A DNA stretch of 64,000 nucleotides, from contig PXSA01000011.1 in NCBI GenBank assembly GCA_003023565.1, forward strand, positions 26,508 to 90,507, read 5' to 3'. Made by a program: the position numbers and the translations under genes. Shown in pieces: positions 34,250 to 43,124 of the stretch. Position 1 is the stretch's first letter. The number at the start of each line of letters is the position of its first letter. The DNA comes from Halobacteriales archaeon QS_9_68_17 (GTDB lineage Archaea > Halobacteriota > Halobacteria > Halobacteriales > Natronoarchaeaceae). The notes beneath the pieces were generated by a model that saw only the letters and a list, made by a program, of their open reading frames with translations, was not told the DNA's origin and did no database searches.

Positions 34250-35938
34250 ATGACCCGACGCTCGGCAGTCGCCCTCGTCGGAGCGATAGCGCTCGCCGTC
34301 GCCGCGGTCCCGGTGACCGGAGCGCTCGTCGCGGCGGAGGGCACACAGCACGGACCGGCGACCGTCCAGAGCGCTGCGACGGACGGGGAGGTCGAACGGC
34401 AGGACGACGACGCGTCCGAGGGGGGCAGTTCCGACGACGAGAACCGGACCGTCACCGGGAACGGGACCGACGGCCCGCCGCTCGCGCCGCACGCGACGGT
34501 CGGCGGCGGTCCCTCCACGGGCGAGTCAGTCGGGGCGGGCGACGTGAACGGCGACGGCACCGCGGACGCGGTCGTCGGCGTCCCGTTCGACGACGAGGCC
34601 GGGGACAACGCCGGGGCCGCCGCGCTGTTGCTCGGCCCGGTCGATGCGGGCGATACCGACATCTCGGCGGCGAACGTCACGGTCGAGGGCACCGCCGGCG
34701 GCGAGTGGACGGGATACGACGTGTTCGTCGCGGACGTGAACGGCGACGGCTACGGCGACCTGGTCGTCAGCGCGCCGCTCCGGAGCAACGGGTACGTCTA
34801 CGTCTTCCACGGCGGGCCGGAGCTCTCCGGGACGCTCCGCCCGAGCGACGCCGACGCGGTGATCGCCGGCGGCGACGGCGGCGAGCAGTTCGGCATCGCC
34901 GTCGCGCCGGTCCCGCAGGAGGGGGCCGACGGCCTGCTCGTCGGCGACCCCCGCGCCGACGGCGAGGGCGGCGAGGACGCCGGGGCCGCCTACTACTTCT
35001 CGCCGGACTCGCTCTCCGGCGACCTGACGACCGACGACGCCGCCCTCAGAGTCGGCGGGGAGGCCGCCGGCGACCGAGCGGGGTGGGACGTCGCGGCCGG
35101 CGACCTCGACGGGAACGGCACGCCCGACCTCGTCGTCGGCGCGCGCGACGCCGGCGAGTCGGGTGCCGGTGCCGCGTACGCCGTTCCGGCGACCGACGCG
35201 GGCGACCGCTCGCTGGGCGACGCGGCGGTGACGCTCCGCGGCGCGGAACCCGGTGACTCGGCGGGCCACACGGTCGGCGTCCACCGCGGGAACGGCTCCG
35301 CGAGCGTGCTGGTCGGCGCGCCGACGGCCGACACCAACGGCAGTAGCTCGGGAGCCGTCTACGTCGTCCCGCCGGAGAGCGGGTCGCTGGCCGATGCGGA
35401 CCCGGCGTACGCCGGCGCGCCCGGCGACCGCGCGGGGTGGGACGCGACGGCCGGCGACGTGACCTGTGACGGGCGGACGGACCTGCTCGTCGGGAGCCCG
35501 TACGCCGACGAGAAGGCCGGCGCGGCGACGGTCATCCCGGCCGACGGGAGCGCCCCCGTCGAGGTCCTCGCCGGCGAGGACCCCGGCGACTACGCGGGCT
35601 ACCGCGTCGCGGTGACGGTCGACGCGACCGGCGATGGGAACCGCGACGCGCTGGTCGGCTCGCCGGACGAGAACGTGACGAACACCACGGCGAGCGCGAC
35701 CCTGCTGGAGAGCGGTTGCGAGGCGACGGCGGACCCGGTCGAGGGGAACGCCTCGAACGGGACCGACGAGGACACCGAAACCACGAGCGACGAGACTACC
35801 GAAGAGACGAGCGAGGCGACCGCGGCCGCCGAAGCCCCGGGCGAGGGCGACCCGCTGAGCACCCTCGCCCCCATCGGCGTGGCCGCGGGGGCTGTCGCCG
35901 TCGCGCTCGGGGTCGTCGCGCTCTGGCGTCGCGGCTGA
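34250..35938 (+). CDS. FG-GAP (integrin alpha-like) repeat surface protein
   Basis: The protein has 562 residues. A signal peptide (about 1-29) and an acidic stretch precede seven or so FG-GAP repeats between 85 and 485, with calcium-loop motifs such as DVNGDGTAD, DVNGDGYGD, DLDGNGTPD and DATGDGNRD. Thr/Glu-rich sequence then leads to a C-terminal transmembrane segment (about 535-557) ending in WRRG. It would form a membrane-anchored beta-propeller outside the cell, probably for adhesion or ligand binding. It is a single gene with its own promoter. Confidence 0.85.
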   Translation: MTRRSAVALVGAIALAVAAVPVTGALVAAEGTQHGPATVQSAATDGEVERQDDDASEGGSSDDENRTVTGNGTDGPPLAPHATVGGGPSTGESVGAGDVNGDGTADAVVGVPFDDEAGDNAGAAALLLGPVDAGDTDISAANVTVEGTAGGEWTGYDVFVADVNGDGYGDLVVSAPLRSNGYVYVFHGGPELSGTLRPSDADAVIAGGDGGEQFGIAVAPVPQEGADGLLVGDPRADGEGGEDAGAAYYFSPDSLSGDLTTDDAALRVGGEAAGDRAGWDVAAGDLDGNGTPDLVVGARDAGESGAGAAYAVPATDAGDRSLGDAAVTLRGAEPGDSAGHTVGVHRGNGSASVLVGAPTADTNGSSSGAVYVVPPESGSLADADPAYAGAPGDRAGWDATAGDVTCDGRTDLLVGSPYADEKAGAATVIPADGSAPVEVLAGEDPGDYAGYRVAVTVDATGDGNRDALVGSPDENVTNTTASATLLESGCEATADPVEGNASNGTDEDTETTSDETTEETSEATAAAEAPGEGDPLSTLAPIGVAAGAVAVALGVVALWRRG

Positions 35939-35998
35939 TCGTCGCCGATGCACTCGTCGCCGTCTCCGGGCGCGCTCTTCGGCGATCGGACGATCCCG

Positions 35999-36322
35999 CT
36001 ACGGCTTCAGCCCGTCTTCGGACGCCCCCGGACCCGCCCCACGACTCTTTCGCGGCTGCTTCATGAGGTTCAGATGCATGAGGTGGAGGTGCGTCCCGAT
36101 GCCGAACAGCAACAGCCCCATCCCGACGAGTATCATCGGAGGGAGGACGGCGTCGACCGCACTCGACACCGAGTCGAGGTTGTCGGGCAACCGCCCGACG
36201 ACAGCGAGGAGGAACGCCGCGACGACCACGCTCAGTCCCGCTTTCACGGACCGAGAGAAGCGGCCGACCTGCTGTATCCGGCTCTCGATACCGTCGGTGC
36301 TCGGGGCGTCACCGTCGGCCAT
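35999..36322 (-). CDS. Small two-helix membrane protein
   Basis: The protein has 107 residues with hydrophobic segments near 28-47 and 58-82 and a basic C-terminal tail (KQPRKSRG). The His-containing loop GTHLHLMHLNLM follows the second helix. No family is recognised. The start ATG at 36322 is chosen because the open frame upstream is low-complexity. Confidence 0.55.
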   Translation of the reverse strand: MADGDAPSTDGIESRIQQVGRFSRSVKAGLSVVVAAFLLAVVGRLPDNLDSVSSAVDAVLPPMILVGMGLLLFGIGTHLHLMHLNLMKQPRKSRGAGPGASEDGLKP

Positions 36323-36600
36323 GGGCGAACAACGCCGTCCGGACAGTGACGTAGTGGCTCCGCAGCCAGCGGGGAGTGGACTCGTGAGAGCCGCCCCGTC
36401 CGCCGGTCCGAAGGCGGACCGATGGACTGCGAACCCCTGTGAGTCCGGACCGGGTTCGGACCCCACCGTCCCGTCGCGCTCGGGGTCGCGACGCCGCGGC
36501 GGCGCGACCGAGTCGCTATCGGGAACGTCCGCCCCCGCGTCCGGTTCCCGACCGGACGGCCGCCGTATCCCGTCCACGGATCGCCCCGTCGACGAGGGGG
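36323..36600. other. Intergenic stretch between two small membrane protein genes
   Basis: GC-rich sequence with no recognisable gene or repeat. It should contain the promoter of the gene starting at 36322. Confidence 0.35.
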
Positions 36601-36924
36601 TCACTGGCGGTCGTCGGGTTGAGCGTCCTCGGAGGGCTCGTCGACGGGGCCGTCGTCGGCCCTCAGTTCGTTGACCGATTCGCGGAGCGGCCGGTCGGTC
36701 ACCCACAGCGTCAGCCGATAAACGCCGTATCCGAACCCGACGAGCAGTATCAGGTCGATGATGTACAGTTCGAGGAACTCGAGCAGGGAGATCTCGGTGA
36801 GCGCGACCTCCCCGGTGAGGATGAGGAACTCGAGCGTGATGATGACGAACAGCGCGGGCGCGAAAAGCACCAGTAGCCCGACGAGCAACACGGTTATACG
36901 GTTCCACGAGTCAGACGAGACCAT
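36601..36924 (-). CDS. Small two-helix membrane protein
   Basis: The protein has 107 residues with strongly hydrophobic segments near 8-32 and 46-68, then a charged tail ending EPSEDAQPDDRQ. It begins MVSSDSWNRITVLLVGLLVL. No family is recognised. By chance or by shared origin it has the same length as the next small membrane protein in line, but the sequences are not clearly alike. Confidence 0.6.
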   Translation of the reverse strand: MVSSDSWNRITVLLVGLLVLFAPALFVIITLEFLILTGEVALTEISLLEFLELYIIDLILLVGFGYGVYRLTLWVTDRPLRESVNELRADDGPVDEPSEDAQPDDRQ

Positions 36925-37127
36925 ACTCGGTACGACGCGACGAGGGCAGATAGTACTGGCTAACGGCGTCACGTTTCGACGGTCTCCGGTCGCCGCACCT
37001 CGGTCGTGCGAACCGATCGCTCGATCGGCGCATCTCGGGAGTCGGTCGGTTCCCGACGCGACCGCCGGGGCCACTGCGGCGGAGTCGGGGTCGTCCCTTT
37101 TTGGCCCGCCGGCCCGAACGTCGGGCC

Positions 37128-38345
37128 ATGAGCGACGAATCTCTCAGCGAGGCCGGGTTCAAGGACCGGACCCGGGTCGACGCGGCGCGGGAGGCGCTCC
37201 GCGACGCCGTCGCGGGCGTCGACCGCACCGAACGAGTCCCGCTGACGGCGGCCGACGGGCGCGTCGTCGCCGGGACCGTCACCGCCGAGCGACCGGTGCC
37301 GCACTACCGCCGAGCGGCGATGGACGGCTATGCCGTCCGCGCGGCCGACACGTTCGGCGCGAGCGACCGCTCGCCCGAGATACTCCGCGAGGGCGACGAC
37401 CCCGGACCGGACCGGGCCGTCCGGGTCCACACCGGGAGCGAACTCCCGGAGGGCGCGGACGCCGTGGTGATGGTCGAGGACGTCGAGTCGGTCGGCGGGG
37501 ACCTGGAGGTGTTCGACGCCGTCGCGGAGGGCGAGAACGTCGCGCCGGTCGGCGAGGACGTCGACGCGGGGATGACGCTGTACGAGCCGGGACACCGCCT
37601 GCGCCCGTCGGACCTGGGGATGCTGAAGTCCGTCAGCGTCGACGAGACCGAGGTGTACGACCGGCCGACCGTCGGCGTGGTCCCGACCGGCGAGGAACTC
37701 GTCCAGCGCGACCCCGCCCCGGGCGAGGTGATCGAGACGAACGGGCTGACCGTCTCGCGCTACGTCGAGCGCTGGGGCGGCGACGCGGAGTACCGGAACG
37801 TCGTCACCGACGACCGCGAGGCGCTCCGGGCGGCGGTCCAGCGCGACCTGACGAAGGACATCGTCGTCACGACCGGCGGCTCCTCCGTCGGCGAGCGCGA
37901 CCTGATCCCGGCGGTCGTCGACGACATCGGCGAGGTGCTGGTTCACGGCGTCGCGCTGAAACCGGGCCATCCCGTCGCGCTCGGCGTGGTCGAGGACACG
38001 CCCGTCCTGATGCTTCCGGGCTACCCCGTCGCCTGTATCGTCAACGCCGTACAGTTCCTCCGGCCGGCGATGAAGTGGTCCGAGAACGCGGCCGTCCCGC
38101 CGCACCCGACGACCGAGGCCCGCCTCGACCGGAAGATACCGAGCGAACCCGGGACGCGGACGTTCGCCCGGGTGAGACTCGAAACGCGGGACGGCGAGCG
38201 CGTCGCCGTCCCCACCCGCGCGAGCGGGGCGGGCGTCCTGTCGAGCGTCGCGCGGGCCGACGGCTGGGTGGCGGTCCCCGACGACCGCGAGGGCGTGGCC
38301 GAGGGCGAAACCGTCGCCGTGCAGGACTGGGAGTGGTCGGCGTGA
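37128..38345 (+). CDS. moeA: Molybdopterin molybdenumtransferase MoeA
   Basis: The protein has 405 residues, the normal MoeA length. Features are AMDGYAVRAADTFGAS near 66-82, LPEGADAVVMVED near 106-118, and the MogA-like nucleotide domain PTVGVVPTGEELV. TTGGSSVGERD and the LKPGHPVALGV/LPGYPVACIV pair follow. It inserts molybdate (or tungstate) into adenylated molybdopterin. The stop overlaps a 24-codon ORF, which in turn overlaps moeA2, so all are probably translated from one mRNA. The MoaB-like protein at 868-1722 supplies the previous step. Confidence 0.9.
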   Translation: MSDESLSEAGFKDRTRVDAAREALRDAVAGVDRTERVPLTAADGRVVAGTVTAERPVPHYRRAAMDGYAVRAADTFGASDRSPEILREGDDPGPDRAVRVHTGSELPEGADAVVMVEDVESVGGDLEVFDAVAEGENVAPVGEDVDAGMTLYEPGHRLRPSDLGMLKSVSVDETEVYDRPTVGVVPTGEELVQRDPAPGEVIETNGLTVSRYVERWGGDAEYRNVVTDDREALRAAVQRDLTKDIVVTTGGSSVGERDLIPAVVDDIGEVLVHGVALKPGHPVALGVVEDTPVLMLPGYPVACIVNAVQFLRPAMKWSENAAVPPHPTTEARLDRKIPSEPGTRTFARVRLETRDGERVAVPTRASGAGVLSSVARADGWVAVPDDREGVAEGETVAVQDWEWSA

Positions 38346-38416
38346 CTCCCGTCGGATGTCCCCACGGCGTGCCCGCGTTCGACGACGTCACGCTCACCCT
38401 GGAGGGGTTCGCGTGA
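38342..38416 (+). CDS. 24-residue ORF coupled to both moeA genes
   Basis: A GTG at 38342 overlaps the stop of moeA1, and its own TGA at 38414-38416 overlaps the GTG start of moeA2. Both junctions have the form GTGA, as in coupled haloarchaeal genes. The peptide begins MTPVGCPHGVPAFDDVTLTL and contains one Cys and one His. It may be a real microprotein, a coupling device that carries ribosomes from one gene to the next, or a leftover of a longer gene. There is no homologue that I know of. Confidence 0.4.
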   Translation: MTPVGCPHGVPAFDDVTLTLEGFA

Positions 38417-40308
38417 CCGACCGCAAGGAGTTCCGCGACCTCGCGCCGCCGGAGCGCGCCCGCGAGGCCATCGACTCGCTGGACCTCGACCCCGACCCCG
38501 AGACCGTGCCGCTCACCGACGCGAGCGGTCGCGTCCTCGCCGAGCGGATCGACGCCGGACTCGACGTGCCCGGGTTCGACCGCGCGTCGTTGGACGGCTA
38601 CGCCCTGCGGGCGCGGGACACGTTCGGCGCGGACGAGGCCGATCCCGCACGCCTCGGTATCGTCGGGGCAGTTCACGCCGGCGAGGAGCCCGACGTCGAG
38701 GTCGGCGAGGGCGAGGCCGTCGAGATATCGACCGGCGCGGTGATGCCGCCGGGCGCGGATGCGATGGTGATGGTCGAGAAAACCGACGAAGAGAACGACG
38801 AGGTGCTGGTTCGGACCTCGGTCGCGCCGGGCGACAGCGTGATGCTCGCCGGCGCGGACGTGGCGGCGGGCGAGCGCGCGCTCGGTCCCGGAACACGGCT
38901 CACGCCCCGAGAGATCGGCTTGCTCTCGGCGCTGGGCGTCGACGAGGTGCCGGTCCGCGGGACGCCCCGCGTCGGCATCATCTCGACGGGCGACGAACTC
39001 GTCCGCCCCGGGAACGGGCTGCACAGCGAGCGCGGCCAGATCTACGACGTGAACTCCTACACGGCCGCCAGCGCCGTCGAGGAGGCCGGCGGCGAGGCGG
39101 TCACCTACCCCCATGCCGGCGACGACTACGGCGAGATGGCGCGCCTCCTGACGACCGCCGCCGAGGAGTGCGACCTGGTGCTCTCCTCCGGGTCGACCAG
39201 CGCCAGCGCGGTCGATGTCATCTACGACGTCATCGAGGAGCGCGGCGAACTCCTGCTCCACGGCGTCGCGGTCAAACCGGGCAAGCCGATGCTGATCGGG
39301 CGGATGAGCGAGGGCGACGACGCGTCCGCATACGTCGGCCTCCCGGGCTACCCCGTCTCCGCGCTCACGATCTTCCGGACGTTCGTCGCGCCGGCGATCC
39401 GCGAGGCCGCCGGCCTGCCGGAACCCCGCACGGCGACGGTGACCGGGACGATGGCCCGCCGCGAACGCTACGCGGAGGGCCGCCTGCGGTACATGCCGGT
39501 CGGACTGGTGACCGACGCGGACGGCGAGACGCTCGTCTACCCGGTCGACAAGGGCAGCGGCGCGACGACGAGTCTGGTCGAGGCCGACGGCGTCGTCGCG
39601 GTCGACCCCGACACGGACTACCTCGCCGAGGGTGAGTCCGTCGCGGTCGAGCTGTTCTCGCCGGACGTCCGGCCGCCGTCGCTGTTCGGCGTCGGCGAGG
39701 ACGACCCGCTGCTCTCGCGGCTGCTCGACCGCCTGCGGAACCCGCGGTACCTCGCCGTCGGGAGCCGGCAGGGCCTGCGCCGCCTGCGCGACGGGACGCC
39801 CGACGTGGCGGTGACCGCGGGACCGGTCGAGCGCGAGGTCGAGGCGGAGCCGCTGGGCGAGTGGCGGCGCGAGTGGGGGCTCGTCGTCCCCGACGGGAAC
39901 CCCGAGGCGGTCGTCGGCCTCGCGGACCTCGTCGACCGCGACCTGCGGTTCGTCAACCGGACGACCGACTCGGGTCTCCGGACGAGTCTGGGCAACGCCG
40001 CGGCCGACCTCGCCGAGGAGCGCGGCGTCGACCGCCGGGAGGTCGTCGACGCCGTCGACGGGTTCGACCTCGCGGTCCGCGCCCACGAGAGTCCGGCGCG
40101 GAAGGTCCGCGCGGGGCAGGCGGACGCCGGCCTCGGCCTCCGGGCGACCGCCGAAACGCTCGGACTCGGGTTCGTCCCGCTGGGCGACCAGCGGACGGTC
40201 GTCCACGCGAACCCCGACCGCGTCGGGAAAGAGAGGGTCGCGGACCTCGCCGCGGCGCTCTCGGACGCGGGCGACCTGGCGGCCGGTCTGCCGGGGTACG
40301 ACGCGTAG
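38413..40308 (+). CDS. MoeA fused to a C-terminal substrate-binding-like domain
   Basis: The protein has 631 residues. The first 400 or so are a complete MoeA (SLDGYALRARDTFGAD, MPPGADAMVMVEK, IISTGDELVRPG, GVAVKPGKPMLIG, LPGYPVSALTIF). The MogA-like nucleotide motif reads SSGSTSAS in place of the usual TGGxS. Residues 410-625 form a periplasmic-binding-protein-like or LysR-type substrate domain (LAVGSRQGLRRLRDGTPDVA, FVNRTTDSGLRTSLGN). This fusion is known in archaea and some bacteria, with the extra domain perhaps binding molybdate, tungstate or a cofactor. It is the third frame in a coupled set with moeA1. Confidence 0.85.
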   Translation: MTDRKEFRDLAPPERAREAIDSLDLDPDPETVPLTDASGRVLAERIDAGLDVPGFDRASLDGYALRARDTFGADEADPARLGIVGAVHAGEEPDVEVGEGEAVEISTGAVMPPGADAMVMVEKTDEENDEVLVRTSVAPGDSVMLAGADVAAGERALGPGTRLTPREIGLLSALGVDEVPVRGTPRVGIISTGDELVRPGNGLHSERGQIYDVNSYTAASAVEEAGGEAVTYPHAGDDYGEMARLLTTAAEECDLVLSSGSTSASAVDVIYDVIEERGELLLHGVAVKPGKPMLIGRMSEGDDASAYVGLPGYPVSALTIFRTFVAPAIREAAGLPEPRTATVTGTMARRERYAEGRLRYMPVGLVTDADGETLVYPVDKGSGATTSLVEADGVVAVDPDTDYLAEGESVAVELFSPDVRPPSLFGVGEDDPLLSRLLDRLRNPRYLAVGSRQGLRRLRDGTPDVAVTAGPVEREVEAEPLGEWRREWGLVVPDGNPEAVVGLADLVDRDLRFVNRTTDSGLRTSLGNAAADLAEERGVDRREVVDAVDGFDLAVRAHESPARKVRAGQADAGLGLRATAETLGLGFVPLGDQRTVVHANPDRVGKERVADLAAALSDAGDLAAGLPGYDA

Positions 40309-40330
40309 CGAGAAGGGAGGCCGCCCCGCC

Positions 40331-40954
40331 TCAGAGGTCGGCGAACGAGGCGATCCGGTAGTCGCCGATCGAGGCCCGCCGGTTGACGTCGGGGTCGTGC
40401 CGGTCGACGTGGATCCCGTCGAGGCCGGCGTTCTCCGCGGCCCCGACGTCGCAGACGCTGTCGCCGGCGAGGACGCCCCGATGGCCGTTGTAGGCCACGT
40501 CGATGCCGCGTTTCGCGTGCTCGACCGGTGCGGGGTCGGGCTTCCAGCCCAGTTCCTCCGAGCAACAGACGATCGTCTCGAACCAGTCGCGGATGCCGAG
40601 CGTGTCGAACACGACCTCGGCGACCGGTTCGGGGCAGTGGGTGACGATGCCCGCCGGCGCGTCCACGTCCGCGACCCAGTCGGCGTCGTCGTAGAGGTAC
40701 GTCGCCTCCGCCCGCTCGACCGGGTCGTCGACCTCGTCGAACACCTCCCAGAACTCGCGGATACCGAGGTCGTCGGGGAGCAGATCGCGGCGGACCTCGT
40801 CGGTCCCGTGCCAGAGCATGTACCGCTGTTCGTCGGTGAACGAGAGGCTGAGGCGGTCCTCGACCCCCGTCACCACCCTGCGGCGGTACGAGGACTCGAC
40901 GTCGACGAGCGTCCCGTCGAGGTCGAACAGCCAGTAGTCGTACTGTGGGACCAT
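40331..40954 (-). CDS. HAD-superfamily hydrolase
   Basis: The protein has 207 residues. Motif I is WLFDLDGTLVD (nucleophile Asp near 10, acid Asp near 12), motif II is in GIVTHCP, motif III Lys in LGWKPDPAP and motif IV in VLAGDSVCDVGAAENAG. A helical cap follows motif I, so it is a class I phosphatase like phosphoglycolate phosphatase. The substrate is unknown. The start at 40954 is chosen over one 9 bases earlier. Confidence 0.85.
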   Translation of the reverse strand: MVPQYDYWLFDLDGTLVDVESSYRRRVVTGVEDRLSLSFTDEQRYMLWHGTDEVRRDLLPDDLGIREFWEVFDEVDDPVERAEATYLYDDADWVADVDAPAGIVTHCPEPVAEVVFDTLGIRDWFETIVCCSEELGWKPDPAPVEHAKRGIDVAYNGHRGVLAGDSVCDVGAAENAGLDGIHVDRHDPDVNRRASIGDYRIASFADL

Positions 40955-41060
40955 AGGGCACATAGATATGCGGGGTAGTCTGATAAGTATTCGGTCACTG
41001 TGACCCGGTGTCGCACACGACCCTCTCCGCGTTCCGCGGAGACGCGCCGGTAAACGCCGC

Positions 41061-41440
41061 CTACGGGTCGGGGCCTCGGACCTCCACGCTGCTACCGAGG
41101 GACTTCGAGACGACCTCCGGGACGGTATCGGCGTTGAACGGGGCGAGCGAATCGCCGATCTCGGCTTTCAGGGCGTCGAGGTACGCCTCGTCCGTCCGGA
41201 GCGCGCCCAACGACACCGAGTCGGCTGACACGTCGAGCGAGTCCTCGGCCGGGTCGCGGAGGTGGCCCTCGTCGTCGACCTCGCCCCGCCAGAGGTCGTC
41301 GCGGAAAACAACCACCCGTCCTCGCCGGGCGGGTCCACGCGGCGGTACAGCGTCGTCTCGAACGTCGCGGGGTCGACGCGCACGCCTTCGTCGGCGGGGT
41401 CGAGCCTGACCCGCACCCGGAAGACGTACTCGGCGTCCGT
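41061..41440 (-). pseudogene. LWR-salt protein with a one-base frameshift and no normal start
   Basis: The reading TDAEYVFRVRVRLDPADEGV, FETTLYRRVDPPGEDGWLF, then in a second frame FRDDLWRGEVDDEGHLRDPA and TDEAYLDALKAEI matches the haloarchaeal LWR-salt family (DxLWR motif). Adding one T to the run in GTTGTTTTCCGC restores one frame. The likely start position, one base after the PCD stop, reads ACG. The first usable in-frame start is a GTG at 41416. It is last in the haem gene cluster. Confidence 0.65.
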
Positions 41441-41441
41441 C

Positions 41442-41723
41442 TCAGGCGTTGGCCTCGGTCTCGACGAGTTCCGCCATCTCGACGTCCTTGTCCGTGATCC
41501 CGCCCTCGTCGTGAGTGGTGAAACGGACCTCGACCTCCTTGTAGCCGATGACGATCTCGGGGTGGTGGAACTCGGCCTCGGCGATCTCGCCGGTTAGCTG
41601 GGCGAAGTTGACGCCGTGGAGGTACTCGTCGAACTCGTAGGTGCGGACGATCTCGTCGCCCTCGCGGTGCCACTCGTCGGGGGTCCGTTCCTCGATCTCG
41701 TCGTCCGAAAGCAGGTCTGCCAT
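41442..41723 (-). CDS. Pterin-4a-carbinolamine dehydratase (PCD/DCoH)
   Basis: The protein has 93 residues, the full length of the family. FAQLTGEIAEAEFHHPEIVI and VEVRFTTHDEGGITDKDVEM hold the conserved HHPE and TTH motifs that bind and dehydrate the pterin. In archaea the role may be in molybdopterin or other pterin recycling. It follows hemA after 42 bases and precedes the LWR-salt gene, so it may share the transcript. Confidence 0.85.
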   Translation of the reverse strand: MADLLSDDEIEERTPDEWHREGDEIVRTYEFDEYLHGVNFAQLTGEIAEAEFHHPEIVIGYKEVEVRFTTHDEGGITDKDVEMAELVETEANA

Positions 41724-41765
41724 GCGCGAAGCGTCGCAAGCCAGTTAAATAATCATTATGCCCGA

Positions 41766-43124
41766 TCAGTCGTCGTCGAACGGCCCGATCGGCGCGTCGA
41801 TCGGCGCTTCGTCCGGCAGTTCGTCGGGGAGGTCCCCGGGCGCGGCGTCGGTGACGAAGTCCGGCGGCCCGGCCTCGCCGCCGAAATCGGGGTCGAACAG
41901 GCGGAGCGCGGTCTGGATCGTCGTCCAGTCGTCCTCCGCGGCGGCGTCCCGGAGGCTCTTGGTCGGCGCGGCGAGCAGCTGACTGACCAGCGTGTCGGCG
42001 AGCGACTCGACGACCTCGCGTTGCTCCTCGGTCACCTCGCCCTCGGACTCCAGTTTCGACATCGCGGTCGAGACCTCGCGGGACTTGATCCCCTCGGCGC
42101 TCTCGTACATCGCCGCGATGACCTCGTCGGCGCGCTTGCGCTTGTACTGGTCGAGAAGGCGGTTGAACTCCTCGTCTATCATCCCTTCGACCTGCTCGGC
42201 CGCGGCCTGCCGGCGCTCGCGCGTCTCGTCGGTCACCGACTCCAGCGCGTCGAGGTCGTAGACGACGGCCGACGGAACGTCGTCGGCGGCCGGCGCGACG
42301 TCTCTCGGCTGCGCGAGGTCGATGACGACCGTCTCGCCGGCCCCGTCGAGCGCGTCGGCGTCGATGAGGTGGCCGTCGCTGCCCGTCGCCGTGACGACGA
42401 CGTCCGCCCGCTCGATCGCCGAGGGGACGGCGGGGAGCGCGACCGCCCGCGCGTCCGCGTCGACCTCGTTGGCGACGTGTTCGGCGTGCGGAACGGTCCG
42501 GTTGGCGACGATGAGCCTGTCAGCGCCGTGGGCCGCCAGCGACCGGGCCGTGAGGGTCCCCATCTCGCCCGCGCCGACGACGAGCGCCGTCGCGTCGGCG
42601 AGGTCGGTCTCCTCGCTGACGAGTCGCGCCGCCGCGGTCCCGAGCGAGACTGCACCTTCGTTGATGGCCGTCTCCGTGCGCACCCGCTCGCCGATGTGGA
42701 TGGCCTTCGTCACCGCGTCTTCGAGCATCGTACCGATGCCGCCAACGCCGCGTGCGTCCTCGTAGGCGGTCCGCATCTGGCCGAGGATCTGGTCCTCGCC
42801 GAGCACGAGCGACTCGAGTCCGGCGGCGACGCGGAGGAGGTGTCGAAGGCTCTCCTCGTGGTCCATCTCGGCGGCGACCTCGTCCGAAACGCTCGCGACG
42901 AAGTCGTCGACGGCGGCCCGGCCGGTCGCCGGGTCGTCGGTGACGACGTACGCCTCGATCCGGTTGCACGTCTGGAGCGCGAACGCCTCCTCGACGGCTT
43001 CGCGGGCGAGCAGGCCCGAGACGGCCGTTCGCTGGTCGGGGCCGCTCGCTTCGGCGAGGACGTCGACCGTCGCGCACTCGAACGAGACGCTCACGCCGGA
43101 GATAATGCCGGTGCTGCTCATCAT
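41766..43124 (-). CDS. hemA: Glutamyl-tRNA reductase
   Basis: The protein has 452 residues. The catalytic Cys is in ALQTCNRIEAY (about 53). GQMRTAYEDARG and the NADPH-binding VVGAGEMGTLTARSL (about 180) are followed by a dimerisation helix region and a long acidic tail (about 410-452). It converts glutamyl-tRNA to glutamate semialdehyde, the first step of tetrapyrrole synthesis. Two ATGs in a row (43124 and 43121) overlap the sirC stop, so translation is coupled to the upstream gene. Confidence 0.95.
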   Translation of the reverse strand: MMSSTGIISGVSVSFECATVDVLAEASGPDQRTAVSGLLAREAVEEAFALQTCNRIEAYVVTDDPATGRAAVDDFVASVSDEVAAEMDHEESLRHLLRVAAGLESLVLGEDQILGQMRTAYEDARGVGGIGTMLEDAVTKAIHIGERVRTETAINEGAVSLGTAAARLVSEETDLADATALVVGAGEMGTLTARSLAAHGADRLIVANRTVPHAEHVANEVDADARAVALPAVPSAIERADVVVTATGSDGHLIDADALDGAGETVVIDLAQPRDVAPAADDVPSAVVYDLDALESVTDETRERRQAAAEQVEGMIDEEFNRLLDQYKRKRADEVIAAMYESAEGIKSREVSTAMSKLESEGEVTEEQREVVESLADTLVSQLLAAPTKSLRDAAAEDDWTTIQTALRLFDPDFGGEAGPPDFVTDAAPGDLPDELPDEAPIDAPIGPFDDD

